Assembly: GCA_963666865.1 (NCBI GenBank)
Contig: OY763072.1
Coordinates: 3,348,001 to 3,412,000, forward strand
Direction of reading: 5' to 3'
DNA length: 64,000 bases
DNA from: Bin87 sp963666865
Lineage (GTDB): Bacteria > Chloroflexota > Dehalococcoidia > Lucifugimonadales > UBA3495
The notes below the pieces were generated by a model, which was not told where the DNA came from, ran no database searches, and was given only the letters and a program-made list of their open reading frames with translations. The translations under genes were made by a program, and so were the position numbers. Shown in pieces: positions 8,777-18,100 of the stretch; the stretch's first letter is position 1; every line of letters starts with the position of its first letter.

Positions 8777-9082
8777 TTATACAAACAGCCGATCCCAGAC
8801 GTTGAGCAGGGTGACTGGCGACTGAATGATGGTGAAGATCATCATGACCACCGCGCCGGCCAGCGCGCCCACCCCGATTACGGTGAGCGGGATACGCAAA
8901 CGGGAGAACATCGCCGGATAGGTCCCGGTCCGCACGCCGGACGGGATCAATCCGTGGGCGATGAGCATGCAGAACGCGAACAGGATGATAAGGGGGAAGT
9001 AGATCCAGAGATAGGTCAGCCAGAGGCTGACATCGCTCCAGAACACTGCGTTCATCGCGTTGGGGTCGGTCTGCGGCGGCAT
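8777..9082 (-). CDS. Small two-helix membrane protein, first gene of the act operon
   Basis: About 101 residues starting MPPQTDPNAMNAVFW. Two hydrophobic segments are visible (WLTYLWIYFPLIILFAFCML and IGVGALAGAVVMMIFTII), with the loop SGVRTGTYPAMFSRLRIPL between them. I do not recognise a named family. Its place as the promoter-proximal gene of the act operon suggests an accessory or small structural subunit. The start is uncertain because neither ATG (9082 or 9055) has a good ribosome binding site; an in-frame extension to 9310 exists but crosses the predicted promoter. Confidence 0.6.
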   Translation of the reverse strand: MPPQTDPNAMNAVFWSDVSLWLTYLWIYFPLIILFAFCMLIAHGLIPSGVRTGTYPAMFSRLRIPLTVIGVGALAGAVVMMIFTIIQSPVTLLNVWDRLFV

Positions 9083-9187
9083 TTGGGGGACTGAACCTGC
9101 TCTGAAACGGCTGATGCTGGGTTCGGCGGCTGTGGACGGCCGGTATGATCCGGCTAAAATCGCGCAGCCCGTTTTTGGCTGGTGAAA

Positions 9188-9214
9188 ATTATCACATTCA
9201 CCGGGGCCTGTCAA
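9188..9214 (-). promoter_or_regulatory. Candidate sigma-70 promoter of the act operon
   Basis: On the minus strand TTGACA (9214-9209) is followed after 15 bases by GATAAT (9193-9188), within TGATAATTT. The spacing is slightly short but both boxes are close to consensus. It lies about 100 bp upstream of the first act gene, in the divergent gap with the cupin gene. Confidence 0.45.
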
Positions 9215-9324
9215 CAAGCCGACGCCGCAATGCGCTAGAATATCGGCGGAAACCCAGCGGCCCGGCCGCATCCAAGGCAAAACCCTTTCCCAATGGAAAT
9301 GATCTGACAACAGGAGGATTTACC

Positions 9325-9693
9325 ATGGCGTTCGTTCGCATCTACACCGGAGACGACGGCCAAACCCACTTCCAGGACCTGGACCTGCCCGGCGACCGCG
9401 CCGTGCATAGCGGTATGCAAGTAACGCCCGGCGTCAACTTCCGCCGCTTTGAGCCGGGCTACTTCTCCGACTGGCACACCGCCCCGCGCCGGCAGTACGT
9501 CATCACCCTCGCTGGAGAGATGGAAGTCGGCATCGGCGACGGCACCAAGCGTCGGTTCGGGGCCGGCGACGTGCTGTTGGCCGACGACCTCACCGGCCAG
9601 GGCCACACTACCGCCGTGGTCGGGGATCAGCCCCGCATCTCCGTGACCATCCCACTGACCCTGTGGTCCCCCTGGCTGCCCGCCGACGAGTAA
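9325..9693 (+). CDS. Cupin-domain protein
   Basis: A 122-residue single-domain cupin. WHTAPRRQYVITLAGEMEVGIGDG and RRFGAGDVLLADD-GQGHTT match the two cupin motifs, though the first has one clear histidine rather than HxH, so metal binding may be altered. The start is fixed by AGGAGGA at 9312-9318, 7 bp before the ATG. It is divergent from the act operon and convergent with the luciferase-like gene. Substrate unknown; such small cupins act as dioxygenases, isomerases or binding proteins. Confidence 0.82.
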   Translation: MAFVRIYTGDDGQTHFQDLDLPGDRAVHSGMQVTPGVNFRRFEPGYFSDWHTAPRRQYVITLAGEMEVGIGDGTKRRFGAGDVLLADDLTGQGHTTAVVGDQPRISVTIPLTLWSPWLPADE

Positions 9694-9711
9694 TCGGCGC
9701 GAACGCTTGCG

Positions 9712-10701
9712 CTACGCCGGCGCGTTGGCGCGGATGATCTCCTGCGCCGACGCAAAGGCGTTCGGGCCGGGTATTCGGGGCGCGATGATTGGCAGCGTGA
9801 TGCCTGCTTCCCGGTATTCGGCCAACCTTTCTTTTCTTGCACCCGGGTCGGCAGGCAACGACATCCGGTCAATCAGCCCTTCCGGCACCAATCCCTCCGC
9901 CTCAGCCACGTTGCCCTGCCGCCACGCTCGCCGCACCATCTCCACCTCATCGGCAAAGCCGGCTTCCGACATCAGCCGGCGGTAGCGGGGGAACCGCCCG
10001 GCGTAGGTGGCGGCCACCCGCCGCATCCCGCCGTCGTCGGCCCCTGGCGCAGCCACTCCCACCAGCGTCGCCACTTCCACGTCGTCGGGATTGACCCCAG
10101 CCCGCTCCGCTCCGATGGCAACGTGCCGCGCCGCCGTCCGGGCGTGCTCCGGCGACCAGGTCAGGAGGATGCCCTGGCTGATCTCGCCGGCGATTTCCAG
10201 CATCCTGGGGAACACGGCCGCCAAGTAGATGGGCATTTCGCGCCGGAAGACGGGGAAGTGGAAGTCGAAGGTGTCGATGTTTATCGCCTCGCCGCGATAG
10301 CTTTCCAGCACGCCGTCCTGCAACAGTCGGCGCACTATTTCCACCGTATCCCGCACTCGCGGAATCGCCCCGGAGAATTCCAGGCCGTGCTCCGGCTCCA
10401 CCTGCACCTTGTGGCTGCTGCCCAGACCCAGGACGAACCTGCCGCCGGAATAGTGGTCCACGCACGCCGCCGCCATGGCGATGGTCGGCGCGCTGCGGAC
10501 GAAAACGCTGCTGATGCTGGTGCCCAGTTGGATCCGCGACGTCGCCAAAGCGCAGGCGGTCAGTATGGAAAACTGATCTCCCCCGTGCCCCTCGGCAACC
10601 CACGCCGATTCATACCCCAACTCCTCGGCAAGCTGCACGCATTCCACCACCTCCGGCGGCGACATCCCACCCCCGGCAAACGCCACGCCGATCCTGTCCA
10701 T
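9712..10701 (-). CDS. Luciferase-like (LLM class) F420/FMN-dependent oxidoreductase
   Basis: A 329-residue TIM-barrel protein of the luciferase-like monooxygenase superfamily. The opening MDRIGVAFAGG-SPPEVVECVQLAEELGYESAWVAEG and the later HYSGGRFVLGLGSS are characteristic. It resembles the F420-dependent branch (methylene-H4MPT-reductase-like) more than bacterial luciferase. AGGAGG lies 8 bp before the ATG. The substrate is not predictable. A 14-bp perfect palindrome (10722-10735) just upstream could be an operator. Families of such enzymes are strongly expanded in SAR202 Chloroflexota, and a second member sits at the right edge of this window. Confidence 0.88.
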   Translation of the reverse strand: MDRIGVAFAGGGMSPPEVVECVQLAEELGYESAWVAEGHGGDQFSILTACALATSRIQLGTSISSVFVRSAPTIAMAAACVDHYSGGRFVLGLGSSHKVQVEPEHGLEFSGAIPRVRDTVEIVRRLLQDGVLESYRGEAINIDTFDFHFPVFRREMPIYLAAVFPRMLEIAGEISQGILLTWSPEHARTAARHVAIGAERAGVNPDDVEVATLVGVAAPGADDGGMRRVAATYAGRFPRYRRLMSEAGFADEVEMVRRAWRQGNVAEAEGLVPEGLIDRMSLPADPGARKERLAEYREAGITLPIIAPRIPGPNAFASAQEIIRANAPA

Positions 10702-10721
10702 TTCGCATTCCTCCTATACCG

Positions 10722-10735
10722 GGCGCATATGCGCC
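10722..10735. promoter_or_regulatory. 14-bp perfect palindrome upstream of the luciferase-like gene
   Basis: GGCGCATATGCGCC reads the same on both strands and lies about 20 bp upstream of the start codon at 10701. It could be a dimeric repressor operator. Only the symmetry and position support this. Confidence 0.35.
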
Positions 10736-10860
10736 TGCTTTCCCCGATCTGTCGTTGCCAGCGAAGCGTGGCAATCTCGTTGCCGGAGAAGCTGCCTTTC
10801 CCGGTCTGGGATTGCCTCGTATCTACGTCCCTCGCAAAGCCAACCGGGAAGAACCCACTC

Positions 10861-11700
10861 CTATCTCAACCGTCGCCCGCCGGTCTCCCAGGTGATCAGC
10901 ACCTCCCGGGGGTCTTTGAACCACGTTGGCTTCAAGCCTTCTGTCGTCCTCTGGAAGACCCGTTCCAGATTGCCCGAAACCCGCTCCCGCGTCGCCTCAT
11001 CATCCCGTTCCAGGCGGTACAGGGCAAAGTCTATCGCTTCCTCTTCCGTCAGGTCGCCCGCCAATTCCGGTATCCACCACGGCGGTTCCGGCCCAGGCAG
11101 TATCTCCGGCAACAGCCCCATTTCCCACAGCGCCGCCGCCAACTCCGGCAGACCGGGCCACCGCACGGGTTCCTCCTCCAGGACCACCCGCCGCAGCTCC
11201 TCGTCCATGTCCCCCGGAGTGGGCCGCCACACCGATATGATGACGCGCCGGGACGCCGCGTTATGCAGCTTGGTGACAAAGGGCACGATCTCCCGCACAA
11301 AGTAGCTGACGTCGGAGATATGGACAACGTCGCCGGTTTCGGCTGACTCCATCCACCAGTCCGGCGTGACCCGCGCGTTGGCGATGCCCGCCTCGTCCCG
11401 CGAGGCGGCGAACTGTTCGCGCATACTCGCCGAGGGCTCCACCAGGACAACTTCGCTGACCTGATCCGCCAACGCCAGCGATATGCGCCCTGCGCCCCCG
11501 CCTACGTCGAGAAAACGGTCCGACGGCCGCAGATAACCGGCGATGGTGGTCAGGTTTTGATCCCACGGCCGGCGGGGGGCCAACCGGAAAAGCTCCGCGA
11601 TGTCCGACCAGTGGTCACCCGGCATCCGGTGGTCGGTGAAACGGTCCGCCGCCGCGGCGGCATCGTGGACGGCGGCGTAGCGTTCGGCAGCGGCGGTCAC
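10861..11700 (-). CDS. Class I SAM-dependent methyltransferase
   Basis: About 279 residues with FLDVGGGAGRISLALA (near residues 60-75), the AdoMet-binding motif I, followed by EVVLVEPSASM (acidic loop) and a Rossmann-type pattern. The start is GTG at 11700, whose GTGA overlaps the TGA of the upstream quinone-reductase gene by four bases, giving translational coupling. An ATG-like extension further upstream would run through the whole upstream gene in another frame and is rejected. Substrate unknown. The pairing suggests the two enzymes modify the same small molecule, which is inference. Confidence 0.82.
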   Translation of the reverse strand: MTAAAERYAAVHDAAAAADRFTDHRMPGDHWSDIAELFRLAPRRPWDQNLTTIAGYLRPSDRFLDVGGGAGRISLALADQVSEVVLVEPSASMREQFAASRDEAGIANARVTPDWWMESAETGDVVHISDVSYFVREIVPFVTKLHNAASRRVIISVWRPTPGDMDEELRRVVLEEEPVRWPGLPELAAALWEMGLLPEILPGPEPPWWIPELAGDLTEEEAIDFALYRLERDDEATRERVSGNLERVFQRTTEGLKPTWFKDPREVLITWETGGRRLR

Positions 11701-12668
11701 GGCGTCAGGATCACCTTGCCCCGGGTGCCGCGGGAGGCCAAGTGCAGGTGCGCGCTGCCGGCTTCCGACATGGGCAGCACCCGGTCCACGATGAGCTTGA
11801 GCCGGCCGTCCATTATCATCGGCATCAGGTCGTTCATCGCGCCCTGGTGGTCCAGTGACCCAATGGGCGAGCGGCCCATGCTGAACCCGATGACGGTGCG
11901 GTTCAGCGTGGTGATGTCGGCGGCAGACAGGTTGGCCGGCTGTCCGCTGGCGTTGCCGTAACTGACCAACCGTCCGTAGGACGCCACGCAGCGCACCGAT
12001 TTTTCCAACACCGGCCCGCCCACGCATTCCAGCACCAGCGCGACGCCACGCCCATCGGTGAGTTCCTTCACCTCGTCCTCAAAGTCCGCTTCAGTATAGT
12101 TGATAGCCACGTCTGCTCCCAGGGAGCGGCACAGTTCCAGCTTGTCCTCGGTGGAGGCAGTGACGACCACCCGTGCGCCCCACTCCTTGGCCAACTGGAT
12201 GGCCACGGTGCCGACTCCCGACGCGCCGGCCTGGATCAACACGGTGTCGCCGGGCTGCATCGCGCCCCGCGTCTTCAGCAGGTGGTAAGAGGTAAGGAAG
12301 GTGATGGGCATACCGCCGGCCTGCACCGGGTCGATGCCGTCGGGATAGGGGAAAACGAAATTGTGGTTGACCGCCACGTATTCGGCCTGGCCCTGCGGCC
12401 CCATGGCCATCACCTTCTGGCCCACGCTCAACCGTCCATCGGTAACGTCCGAACCCAGCGCGGTGATAGTGCCGGCCGCTTCCAGACCCAGCGTAGCCGG
12501 CAGGTCGGGGCCGGGATAATTGCCCTGCCGCCGCATCAGGTCGGCGTAGTTCACGCCGGCGGCGTCCACCTTGATGAGAACCTGGTGGGGGCTGGGCGTT
12601 GGGTCCGGCGTATCCTTCCACTCCAGGACCTCGACGCTCCCGTACTCTTCAATTCGCAGGGCTTTCAT
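11697..12668 (-). CDS. NADPH:quinone reductase-like medium-chain dehydrogenase (zeta-crystallin type)
   Basis: A 323-residue MDR-superfamily oxidoreductase without the zinc-binding cysteines of alcohol dehydrogenases. An N-terminal GroES-like part (MKALRIEEYGSVEVLEW, GVNYADLMRRQG) precedes a nucleotide-binding domain with IQAGASGVGTVAIQLAK. This is the quinone oxidoreductase group, which reduces quinones or enoyl/enone compounds with NADPH. GAGGAG lies 11 bp before the ATG. The stop codon overlaps the GTG start of the methyltransferase. Confidence 0.9.
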   Translation of the reverse strand: MKALRIEEYGSVEVLEWKDTPDPTPSPHQVLIKVDAAGVNYADLMRRQGNYPGPDLPATLGLEAAGTITALGSDVTDGRLSVGQKVMAMGPQGQAEYVAVNHNFVFPYPDGIDPVQAGGMPITFLTSYHLLKTRGAMQPGDTVLIQAGASGVGTVAIQLAKEWGARVVVTASTEDKLELCRSLGADVAINYTEADFEDEVKELTDGRGVALVLECVGGPVLEKSVRCVASYGRLVSYGNASGQPANLSAADITTLNRTVIGFSMGRSPIGSLDHQGAMNDLMPMIMDGRLKLIVDRVLPMSEAGSAHLHLASRGTRGKVILTP

Positions 12669-12693
12669 TTCGCGGTTTCTCCTCTTGGAATTT

Positions 12694-12787
12694 CGTCAGA
12701 ATCAGGATTTTCAAGATTATAGGATTGGCAGGATTGGGGGTACGCAATCCCGGAAATCTTAAAATCCGGTAAATCCTGATTCTTACG
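12694..12787. repeat. Imperfect inverted repeat of AATC/GGATT-rich DNA
   Basis: The left arm CGTCAGAATCAGGATTT (12694-12710) is the reverse complement of the right arm AAATCCTGATTCTTACG (12771-12787) at 16 of 17 positions. The interior repeats AGGATT/GGATTGG and AATCC words. Such elements are typical intergenic hairpin repeats. It fills the gap between the hydroxyacid dehydrogenase and the quinone-reductase gene. Confidence 0.75.
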
Positions 12788-12816
12788 ATACCTCAAAAGC
12801 AGGCGCGCCCAATAAC

Positions 12817-13830
12817 TTACGCCGGCCCGCGCACGTTAGCGGCTTGCAGCACGTCGGGGTTGATGACCCGCACCGGCTCGCCGGCGGCGAAGGCGCGGAT
12901 GTTCTCCACCACGCCGGCGTAAAAGGCTCGGTAGCCGTCGTCGGTGACGTAGCCGACGTGGGGAGTGATCAGGGTGTTGTCCAGGGTGAGGAACGGGTGT
13001 CCGGCCGGCAATGGCTCCACGTCAAAGGTATCCAGCGCCGCGCCGCCGATGGCCCGGCGTTGCAAGGCGTCCACCAGCGCCGCCTCGTCAACAATGGGGC
13101 CGCGGGATATGTTGACCAGGATGGCCGAGGGCTTCATCAGGCCGATCTCATGCGCTCCCACCAACCCGACGGTACGGTCACTCAACCGCACGTGGACTGA
13201 AACGACGTCGCCCGCGGCGAAGAGTGTGTCCTTGTCCACCAGCGTCGCGTTGCACTCGGCGGCCCGTTCCGCCGTCAGGTTCTGGCTCCAGGCAATGACG
13301 CGCATGTCAAAAGCGTTGCCCACCCGGGCCACCAGCGAGCCGATATGTCCCAAGCCCAGCAGCGCCAGCGTCTTGCCCTGCAGGCTGGCGCCGACGTGGA
13401 TGCCCCATTTGCCTTGTTCCCGCGTCGCCCGGTCTTCCTGCGGTATCTGCCGCAGTATCCCCAGGATCAGGCCCCACGTCAGCTCCGTCGGCCCCTCGCC
13501 GGCCCCGGGCGTCCCACACACGGTGATGCCCAGCTCGGTGGCCGCGTCAACATCAAAGGATGCGTTGCGCGCTCCGGTGGTGATGAGGCAGCGCAAGGCC
13601 GGCAGCCGTTGCAGCAGGGAGCGGGGAAAGGCGGTCCGCTCCCGCATCCCCATCACGATGTCGAAGTCGGCCAGCCGTTGCGCCAGCGCATCCTCGTCGG
13701 CCAAATGGTCGCTGAAAAATGTTACTTCGATGCCATCGGGCAGGCTGGCCCAATCGGCCATGTCGGCGGCCACGCTCTGGTAATCATCAAGAACGGCAAC
13801 TTTCATATTGGCGCTCACCGCGGTAGTCAT
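12817..13830 (-). CDS. D-isomer-specific 2-hydroxyacid dehydrogenase, NAD-dependent
   Basis: A 337-residue member of the D-2-hydroxyacid dehydrogenase family. The NAD-binding motif is LLGLGHIGSLVARV (about 157-170). The catalytic triad is visible as R243 in NISRGPIVDEAAL, E272 in DVEPLP and H291 in ITPHVGY. These enzymes interconvert 2-oxo and D-2-hydroxy acids (for example glycerate or phosphoglycerate); the substrate cannot be assigned. GAGG lies upstream of the ATG at 13830. Confidence 0.9.
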   Translation of the reverse strand: MTTAVSANMKVAVLDDYQSVAADMADWASLPDGIEVTFFSDHLADEDALAQRLADFDIVMGMRERTAFPRSLLQRLPALRCLITTGARNASFDVDAATELGITVCGTPGAGEGPTELTWGLILGILRQIPQEDRATREQGKWGIHVGASLQGKTLALLGLGHIGSLVARVGNAFDMRVIAWSQNLTAERAAECNATLVDKDTLFAAGDVVSVHVRLSDRTVGLVGAHEIGLMKPSAILVNISRGPIVDEAALVDALQRRAIGGAALDTFDVEPLPAGHPFLTLDNTLITPHVGYVTDDGYRAFYAGVVENIRAFAAGEPVRVINPDVLQAANVRGPA

Positions 13831-14002
13831 GCTGAACCTCTACGGACGTAGCGTTGGTGGCCGGCGCCCCGCCAAAAGCGACGTTACGCAACATCATACT
13901 CCACCAGCAAGGGCGGCCAGAATAGCAATAGTCACACTGCCCACGCAATGACCAAAAGACTTGGCAATGACCTTGGCCGACAAACGCCGCCGTTTTGAAA
14001 AT

Positions 14003-14030
14003 TTGACAAAAAGTTTCAAAATTTTATAAT
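14003..14030 (+). promoter_or_regulatory. Consensus sigma-70 promoter
   Basis: TTGACA (14003-14008) and TATAAT (14025-14030) are both perfect, with 16 bp between them. They lie in an AT-rich island in GC-rich DNA. An inverted repeat TTTTGAAA (13993-14000) / TTTCAAAA (14014-14021) overlaps the -35 box and spacer and may be an operator. Transcription should begin near 14037 and read into the two exported-protein genes. Confidence 0.75.
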
Positions 14031-14047
14031 TGCCGCGGAATTTTGCT

Positions 14048-14079
14048 CAATGTATTCTTTGTGCAATGCATTCTTTGTG
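14048..14079 (+). repeat. Tandem 16-bp direct repeat in the leader, with an 11-codon leader ORF
   Basis: CAATGTATTCTTTGTG (14048-14063) is followed at once by CAATGCATTCTTTGTG (one mismatch). An 11-codon frame from ATG 14050 ends in TGA at 14083-14085, overlapping the ATG of the next gene (ATGA). This could couple translation of the main gene to the leader. Confidence 0.6.
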
Positions 14080-14081
14080 TC

Positions 14082-15086
14082 ATGACCATTAGACGTCAAA
14101 CATCTCCCCACTCCATTACCAATACCAACTTTCTCCGCCTCTGGTCCGCCACCGTCTTGATAACGGCGGCTACACTGGCGGTCTGGCTGTCCGACGGAAC
14201 GCCGGCCGAGAGCAACCGCCGGCCCGCCGACGCGCCGGAACTGACGGAACCGACGGCTCCCGTACCTTTGGTGGCTCCGTCTCCGGATGACCCCAATACA
14301 GCTTTCCCCGAAGACCAAGCGGGATTTTCAGCGTATTACCGGGTTGACGGCCAGGACAGCACCAAACCCCGGCTCAACGTGTTAAACGTTACCAAAGCAC
14401 TGCTGGACAAGCCGCGCCCATCAAACGCAGCTCGCGCCGGCGCCGGCTCACCTCAGCATCTGGGGAGCAACTTCGGCATCGTCGAGCTTCCCATGTTCGC
14501 CACTGTGGGCGGCTATCCGGTGGACCCCAGGAAAGTAATCGTCTATTACGACGACCGTGGCTGGGTGGTGGCTTATTTGCCGAAAGGCGAGCCCGCGGCG
14601 GCCATCTGGCGGTACGACACTGCCGACCCCGACCTCAATCAAAACCTGCTGGTGCTGGCAATCAACGAGGTTCTCAATGCCGCCGAACTTACGTCGGTAA
14701 CCCACGACGGTGTTGATTACTACGACTGGCAGAATGCCGATTGCAACGCTTTCCTGTTGTTCAGCAACGAAGCCAGCGGCGGTACGTCAAATCCCGTCAA
14801 CTTCGTAATCCCGCCCACTATCGCCGATGTGCAGGCTTCGGCGGCGGTGTTGATAACCAGCCGTTATTCTACTGGCGGAGATCCCGTTAGCGCCAGCGTG
14901 GTTCTCGATGGGCAAACCGCAGTTACCGCCGACGCAACTACCCTGTTGGAGGTTGCAAAATTCGACATCGCGCGGCAAACGGATGAAAGCAATAACCGCC
15001 AAACCAGTCTCCACAAAATGACTGTTACTGTGTCGGGAGGCGACACCGCCACCGGAGTGGTGATGCTCCTGTACGACAAGCCGTAG
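14082..15086 (+). CDS. Exported or membrane-anchored protein of unknown function
   Basis: About 334 residues. One hydrophobic segment (LWSATVLITAATLAVWLS, residues 20-37) near the start is followed by a Pro/Ala-rich linker and a soluble part of about 250 residues with no family I recognise. ATG at 14082 is chosen over an upstream TTG because it is the first ATG giving a sensible signal anchor; there is no good ribosome binding site, and it overlaps an 11-codon leader frame. It is 31 bp upstream of the 2203-residue repeat protein and likely cotranscribed, so a role at the cell surface with that protein is plausible but not shown. Confidence 0.7.
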   Translation: MTIRRQTSPHSITNTNFLRLWSATVLITAATLAVWLSDGTPAESNRRPADAPELTEPTAPVPLVAPSPDDPNTAFPEDQAGFSAYYRVDGQDSTKPRLNVLNVTKALLDKPRPSNAARAGAGSPQHLGSNFGIVELPMFATVGGYPVDPRKVIVYYDDRGWVVAYLPKGEPAAAIWRYDTADPDLNQNLLVLAINEVLNAAELTSVTHDGVDYYDWQNADCNAFLLFSNEASGGTSNPVNFVIPPTIADVQASAAVLITSRYSTGGDPVSASVVLDGQTAVTADATTLLEVAKFDIARQTDESNNRQTSLHKMTVTVSGGDTATGVVMLLYDKP

Positions 15087-15117
15087 AGAAACCATCCAGT
15101 AATCAGCTCGGCGGGTC

Positions 15118-18100
15118 ATGTGGCACTTTCTGGTACTAGCGTCGGGAATCGTCATGCTGGCGGTTGCCGCGCTCGCCTGGGTTCCCACGGCCGACGAACC
15201 TACTCCGGTGACCGTTTCTTTTGGGCAGCAAGGCTACCGACTGGATGAGGGCCAAACCGTTGACGTGACAATCACCTTGAGCGCGGACCCGGGCCGCACG
15301 GTGGAGATTCCCATTACGGGCAGTTCCGACCTTGCCAACGAGTACTCGCTTTCGGCCAGCAGCGTTACTTTTGAAGCCGGCGACAGCGGCGACGACCTGA
15401 CCGAAACCATCACGTTCACCGCTGTCGACGACACCCGCGACGAAGTACCCGAAACCGTTATTCTGCAATTCGGCGCTCTGCCCAACGGCGTCAGTGCCGA
15501 TGGCTACGACCAGGCCAAGGTCACCATTGATGATGACGACGGAACGCCCACTGTGTCCATCGACTCCCCCAGCGTGGCCGAGGGAGACAGCGGAACGACG
15601 ACGCTGACTTTCACGGCCACGCTCAGCGCGGCCAGCGAGCGGTCGCCTTACGTATCTTACGAAATCACGGAAGGCACGGCGGACCGGGGCCCTGACTATT
15701 ACGTCCTGCCGCTGGAGGGCAAGCTTACCTTTGGTTCTGGAGAGACTCAAAAGACCATCCCCATAACCGTTAACGGCGACACCGTAATAGAAGCCAACGA
15801 GACGGTGTTGGTGACGCTGAAAGGGCCAATGAGCAACTTGTTACTTTCCCCGCCCGAACTCATCAGAGTTACTACTACCGGCACGATAATCGACGACGAT
15901 GCCCTAACGCCTACCCCGACCGCTACGGCCACTCCCACGCCGACAGCTACTCCCACTCCCACGCCGACGGTTACTGCCACGCCAACGCCGACACCTACCC
16001 CCACTCCCACGCCGACGCCTACCCCCACGCCTACGCCGACGGTTACTGCCACTCCCACGCCGACAGCTACTCCCACTCCCACGCCGACGATTACTGCCAC
16101 GCCAACGCCGACGCCTACTCCCACTCCCACGCCGACGGTTACTGCCACGCCAACGCCGACGCCTACTCCCACTCCCACGCCGACGGTTACTGCCACGCCA
16201 ACGCCGACACCTACCCCCACTCCCATCCCCCATCCCGAAGTCGATGTGAAACTGACTGGGATATCCGCGCCCACAGCTCCCCTTTTGGCCGGCGATGTAA
16301 TCGATGTAACGATAACGGCGACCAACCAAGCCGGTAACCCCACGGGGCGGGTTTCACTCAGCCTTGTCGCCACTGATGAAGCAACCAGCGAATCCCAGCC
16401 GGCGGTTCCTAGCGCCATAGAATCAATCGGCGCTAACGGATCGTCCACCACAACCATCGCTTGGGATACCGAGGGGCTGTTGCCGGGCATTTATACCCTC
16501 CGCGTGGCCGCCACCGCCGATGGCGACACAGACGATAGTAATAATGCGGTCAGCCTGAGTGTTGAATTGGTCAATGCCCTTTCCCTGGTTGCGGTCTCCC
16601 CCAAGACCGTCACCGCTATCGTGGGGAAACCGATTACATTCACCGTGCAGGTCCAAAACCTGGGCAACGACGAGCTGGAAGACGTAGCAGTCAGCTTGTA
16701 CGAAACCAACGGGACAGAACCCGTGGCCAACACGGTAATAAACACCATCGCCATCGGAACCACTTCCCCAGAAACAGAGTTGACTTGGGATACGACGGGG
16801 CAAGAAGTTGATAATCGTTCGTTGGCAATCTTCATCAGCGCCGACGGGCAAGACAGTGATGACAACGATTCCCAGTGGGTAACCGTTCACCTGAGAAATC
16901 CAATCACTCTGACCGCCACCGCAGATGCCGCCGCATCCTACGTGGCGGGCAGCCCCGTTTCCATCCAAGCCACCGTTGCCAACGCCGGCGTGGATGACGT
17001 CAGCGACGTGGTGGTCAGCCTGTTCGCCGGCGATCCCGCCAAGACGGTCAACACCGACACCATTGCCGCTGTCCCGGCCGGCGAAACGGCAACGGTCAAG
17101 CTCGCCTGGAGCACCGCCGGAGTCTCGGCCGGCGAGCATACGCTGCAAGTGGCAGCCGCACTTTCGGATTACTCGGAAGACATCGACGACAGAGCCGACG
17201 TCGTGGTGACCCTCGCCGAGCCCGTGGTCGATTTGGCTTTCGTAGGCGCTATGAACGCGCCCGCCGCAATAGTCGTCGGCAAAGCAGCGACAATCTCAGC
17301 GAATCTGACCAACCTGGGCAATACGTCGGCGTCCGCTTCCGTCGGCCTTTATATCGACCACGCAACTGAACCCGTCGCAACAACCGACACGGCTACGGTT
17401 GCTCCAGGATCCACCACAGCCGTCAGCGTGGAGTGGGGTACTGCCGGACCGGACTCCCTGGCGGGAGAGCGTCAGCTGCGACTGAAAGCGGAAACCCCGG
17501 ACGACGCCGATCCTGCCGATAACACCATAACGTCGCCCGTCAATTTTCACCTTTCGGCTTTCGTCGATAATCCTGACGCACCAGAAGAATGCGTTGAGGA
17601 TGTCGCCGTGAAGTCAGCTATTCGCCAGGCCGACGGCAGCCTGGCGAATCCCCCCAACTATCAGCCTCACGATGACCTGTACGTGGACTATCAAATCTAC
17701 AATTACAGCTGCGCTACCGATGTCGTGGTCAATGTCGATCTACAAACCGCTCGTACTGGAGTGTCCATCAAGGACAACGCGGATGCCTGCCGCGTCGGAT
17801 GCCTCGTTCCAGCGGGCGGCAGAGTTGATGCTGCAATCCTTTGGCCACTGTCTAGTGTCCCGCAGCATATTGTCGGCGAGACGGTGCAAGCCGCCATCAC
17901 CGTGTTGTCGCCGGAAGGATTCACCGACGTCAACCCCCAAAACGATACCGCCATCGCATCCCAGAGTATCAACATCTTGCATCCCGACGACATCACTTTG
18001 GGCATCGGCGTTGCGGAGGGCAACAAAGGGCAGACTAGGGACCAACTGAAAAAACAAACGTTTGGTTCTGTGGACCTGTGCTTGTTGTCCGCCAGCGTGG

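Noticed and set aside
10861..12027. A 388-residue methyltransferase extended to 12027
   Set aside because: The added part overlaps the quinone reductase gene in another frame and is low-complexity; GTG at 11700 gives a coupled start.
15904..16230. CRISPR-like array
   Set aside because: The repeats are contiguous, with no spacers, lie in frame within a gene, and code a Thr-Pro linker.
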